Part shown: piece after piece, positions 63,001 through 64,000 of the stretch
Layout: every line of letters begins with the position of its first letter
How positions within the stretch are numbered: the first letter of the stretch is position 1
Source of the DNA: Cucumis sativus
Lineage: Eukaryota > Streptophyta > Magnoliopsida > Cucurbitales > Cucurbitaceae
DNA: 64,000 nt
Reading direction: 5' to 3'
Assembly (NCBI RefSeq): GCF_000004075.3
Contig: NC_026655.2
Location: forward strand, 23,793,489-23,857,488
Program-made: the position numbers and the translations under genes
Notes under the pieces: generated by a model
The model's input: the letters and a program-made list of their open reading frames with translations, nothing else
Databases searched by the model: none
What the model was told of the DNA's origin: nothing

Positions 63001-64000
63001 TAGCAGTTTGTGGACAGTCAACTCCTTCCACGCTTAAAGACGTATTCTCTAATTATTGGTTTGTTCGTCAGTCTGGAAACACTTATTTTCATGCATTTAT
63101 CCTGCTTAGGTTTAAAAGAGCACAAAACAATATGTTTAGCCTTTTGTCTTCTCCCAGATTTGATGGTTGGTTTCTGATTCTGTTCCCTTCTTTGCCTCTC
63201 TGAATTCTTTGTGCACAGAGGGGTGGGAAGAGGTTCCTGATAGAAATGGTATATGGGTGCTCGAGGCATATCAGGGGTACATTACTAATTACTAATTAAC
63301 TAAGGGAGTTGGTTATGGAATTTGGTTATAAACAGGGTTAGGGAGAATAGGGAAGATAGGCCATATTTTGGTGAGTGAATTTGGGGTTGAGTGTGATCTC
63401 AAGATTGGGGGGTCCAAGTACCTCTATTTTTTATTTTATACTTTGGTTATCAATTATATCTCAATATATTTGGGTTCTATCAATTGACAATTTCACCTCC
63501 AAACGGAGATTCCTCAGTAACGTAATGCACAAACTGTTTCTTAAGGTTTAATCTTTTAGGGATTTGTGTTGCTGCCCTTTAGTTTATTGTCAAGCTTTAG
63601 CATGGCAGACTCTATTTGGAAGTATTAATTGAATGAGTTGATTGAGGATCAAGCTCAACAAGTTACGGCTTTCTTAAATCTGTTGAACTCAAGTAATTTT
63701 GCTGAAATTTCAGTCTCCAATTGTCATAGAGTCAATATGATACATTCACTTCGATTTATTTGTATGCCATTTTATAAATGGTTTGCGGCCACTGCTCTTG
63801 CAATTGAAGTTGTTTTCCAGTTAATTTCTTGGTTTACTTTATCTTGCATGTTGCTCATTCACTTTCTTTAAATTTCTGTAATTACTTTGTTTTTGATTCA
63901 GTGAGCTGGAAACTATTGTCAAAGTTGGTGAAGGTACGTATGGAGAAGCTTTCAAAGTTGGTAACACCGTTTGCAAGGTAGTTCCAATAGACGGAGACTT
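60036..64000 (+). CDS. Haspin-type serine/threonine kinase, N-terminal part (runs off the window)
   Basis: Exons seen: 60036-60051, 60150-60279, 60378-60476, 62172-62262, 62466-63058, and one from 63902 that continues past the edge. Phases agree at every junction. The product starts MTSNLGGKAIDLWSELIASE. Conserved plant-haspin segments follow: RISWNRALSIRGRVSIAVEA, KGKPALPKGKYVQPTNFDKE, AFELLEESPSP with FSTWTSSQ, EKWLISKKSKYSLAPSSTLS and LDPLSALLAVCGQSTPSTLK. The kinase domain opens with VKVGEGTYGEAFKVG (glycine loop) and CKVVPIDGD (ATP-binding Lys). Haspin phosphorylates histone H3 Thr3 at centromeres in mitosis. Only about 343 residues are inside the window; the rest of the kinase domain lies to the right. 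The first coding exon is just 16 nt. Intron 3 is 1.7 kb and holds retroelement pieces. Confidence 0.95.
61247..61480 (-). mobile_element. Ty3/gypsy polyprotein C-terminal fragment in haspin intron 3
   Basis: The minus-strand frame reads SRLPARTHSKLTNKKVAPFP, ILERIGHDACSIDLSPSM and ISNTLNVSIVFPKFAP. This is the segment after integrase in Ty3/gypsy elements (pattern RxPxGTYxKLxxKKxGPFxIL, then DNAYxIDLPxxMxISxTFNVxDL). Only this short piece is present and it is antisense to the host gene, so it is a relic. Confidence 0.7.
61640..62000 (-). mobile_element. LINE 3' fragment in haspin intron 3
   Basis: The minus-strand frame 61785-62000 contains ALLAEIWFERNQRVFQDKHL, matching the conserved WxERNxRxFxxK segment near the C-terminus of plant non-LTR element ORF2. 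Downstream on the same strand the 3' part ends with TTTTCATAATCAATGAAAAG, the tail pattern found elsewhere in the window. This places that tail as the 3' end of a LINE family. Confidence 0.6.

Overview
The window is nuclear DNA of a flowering plant. It is AT-rich, its genes are split by many short GT-AG introns, each protein recognised is closest to its plant family, and the gaps hold many fragments of plant retrotransposons and small DNA transposons. Codon style and repeat types suggest a eudicot, possibly a cucurbit. The species guess rests on recollection of similar repeats and is inference. No CRISPR array, operon or bacterial or viral gene cassette is present.

Layout, left to right. At 1607-5129 (-) is a small mitochondrial IGR-motif protein (mS41-like) in three coding exons, with a probable non-coding first exon near 6.7 kb. 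At 9117-9557 (+) is an intronless DUF538 gene. 9.6-13.6 kb is gene-poor and repeat-rich. At 13599-16057 (-) is a PPR gene resembling Arabidopsis PGN (At1g56570), split by one 638-nt intron. At 21302-23769 (+) is a pyroglutamyl-peptidase I-like cysteine peptidase with a leader intron. At 24354-25537 (-), convergent with it, is the U11/U12-20K (ZMAT5-like) minor-spliceosome protein. At 28012-31589 (-) is a complete GSK3/SHAGGY-like kinase in 12 coding exons. At 35145-47073 (-) is a SEC24-type COPII coat gene in 12 coding exons, whose two largest introns are swollen by retroelement debris. At 50939-56769 (+) is the ATP-citrate lyase A subunit in 12 coding exons. At 57664-57736 (-) is a tRNA gene. 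At 58440-58676 (+) is a small secreted-peptide candidate. From 60036 (+) a haspin-type kinase runs off the right edge.

The exon models were built by hand. Each junction keeps the reading frame, and each resulting protein matches the usual length of its family: 109, 606, 220, 156, 409, 1031 and 423 residues.

The genes are ordinary housekeeping and signalling genes with no shared pathway, and I found no clear new multi-gene system. The observations most worth a second look are: an apparent U12-type intron in SEC24, about 13 kb from a gene for a minor-spliceosome protein; a GC-AG intron in the GSK3 gene; an intron splitting a PPR gene; two small hAT-like elements of one family with 8-bp target duplications; very compact LTR elements (TRIM-like) inside introns of SEC24 and ACLA; a decayed ARL8 retrocopy; and an unassigned secreted peptide gene.
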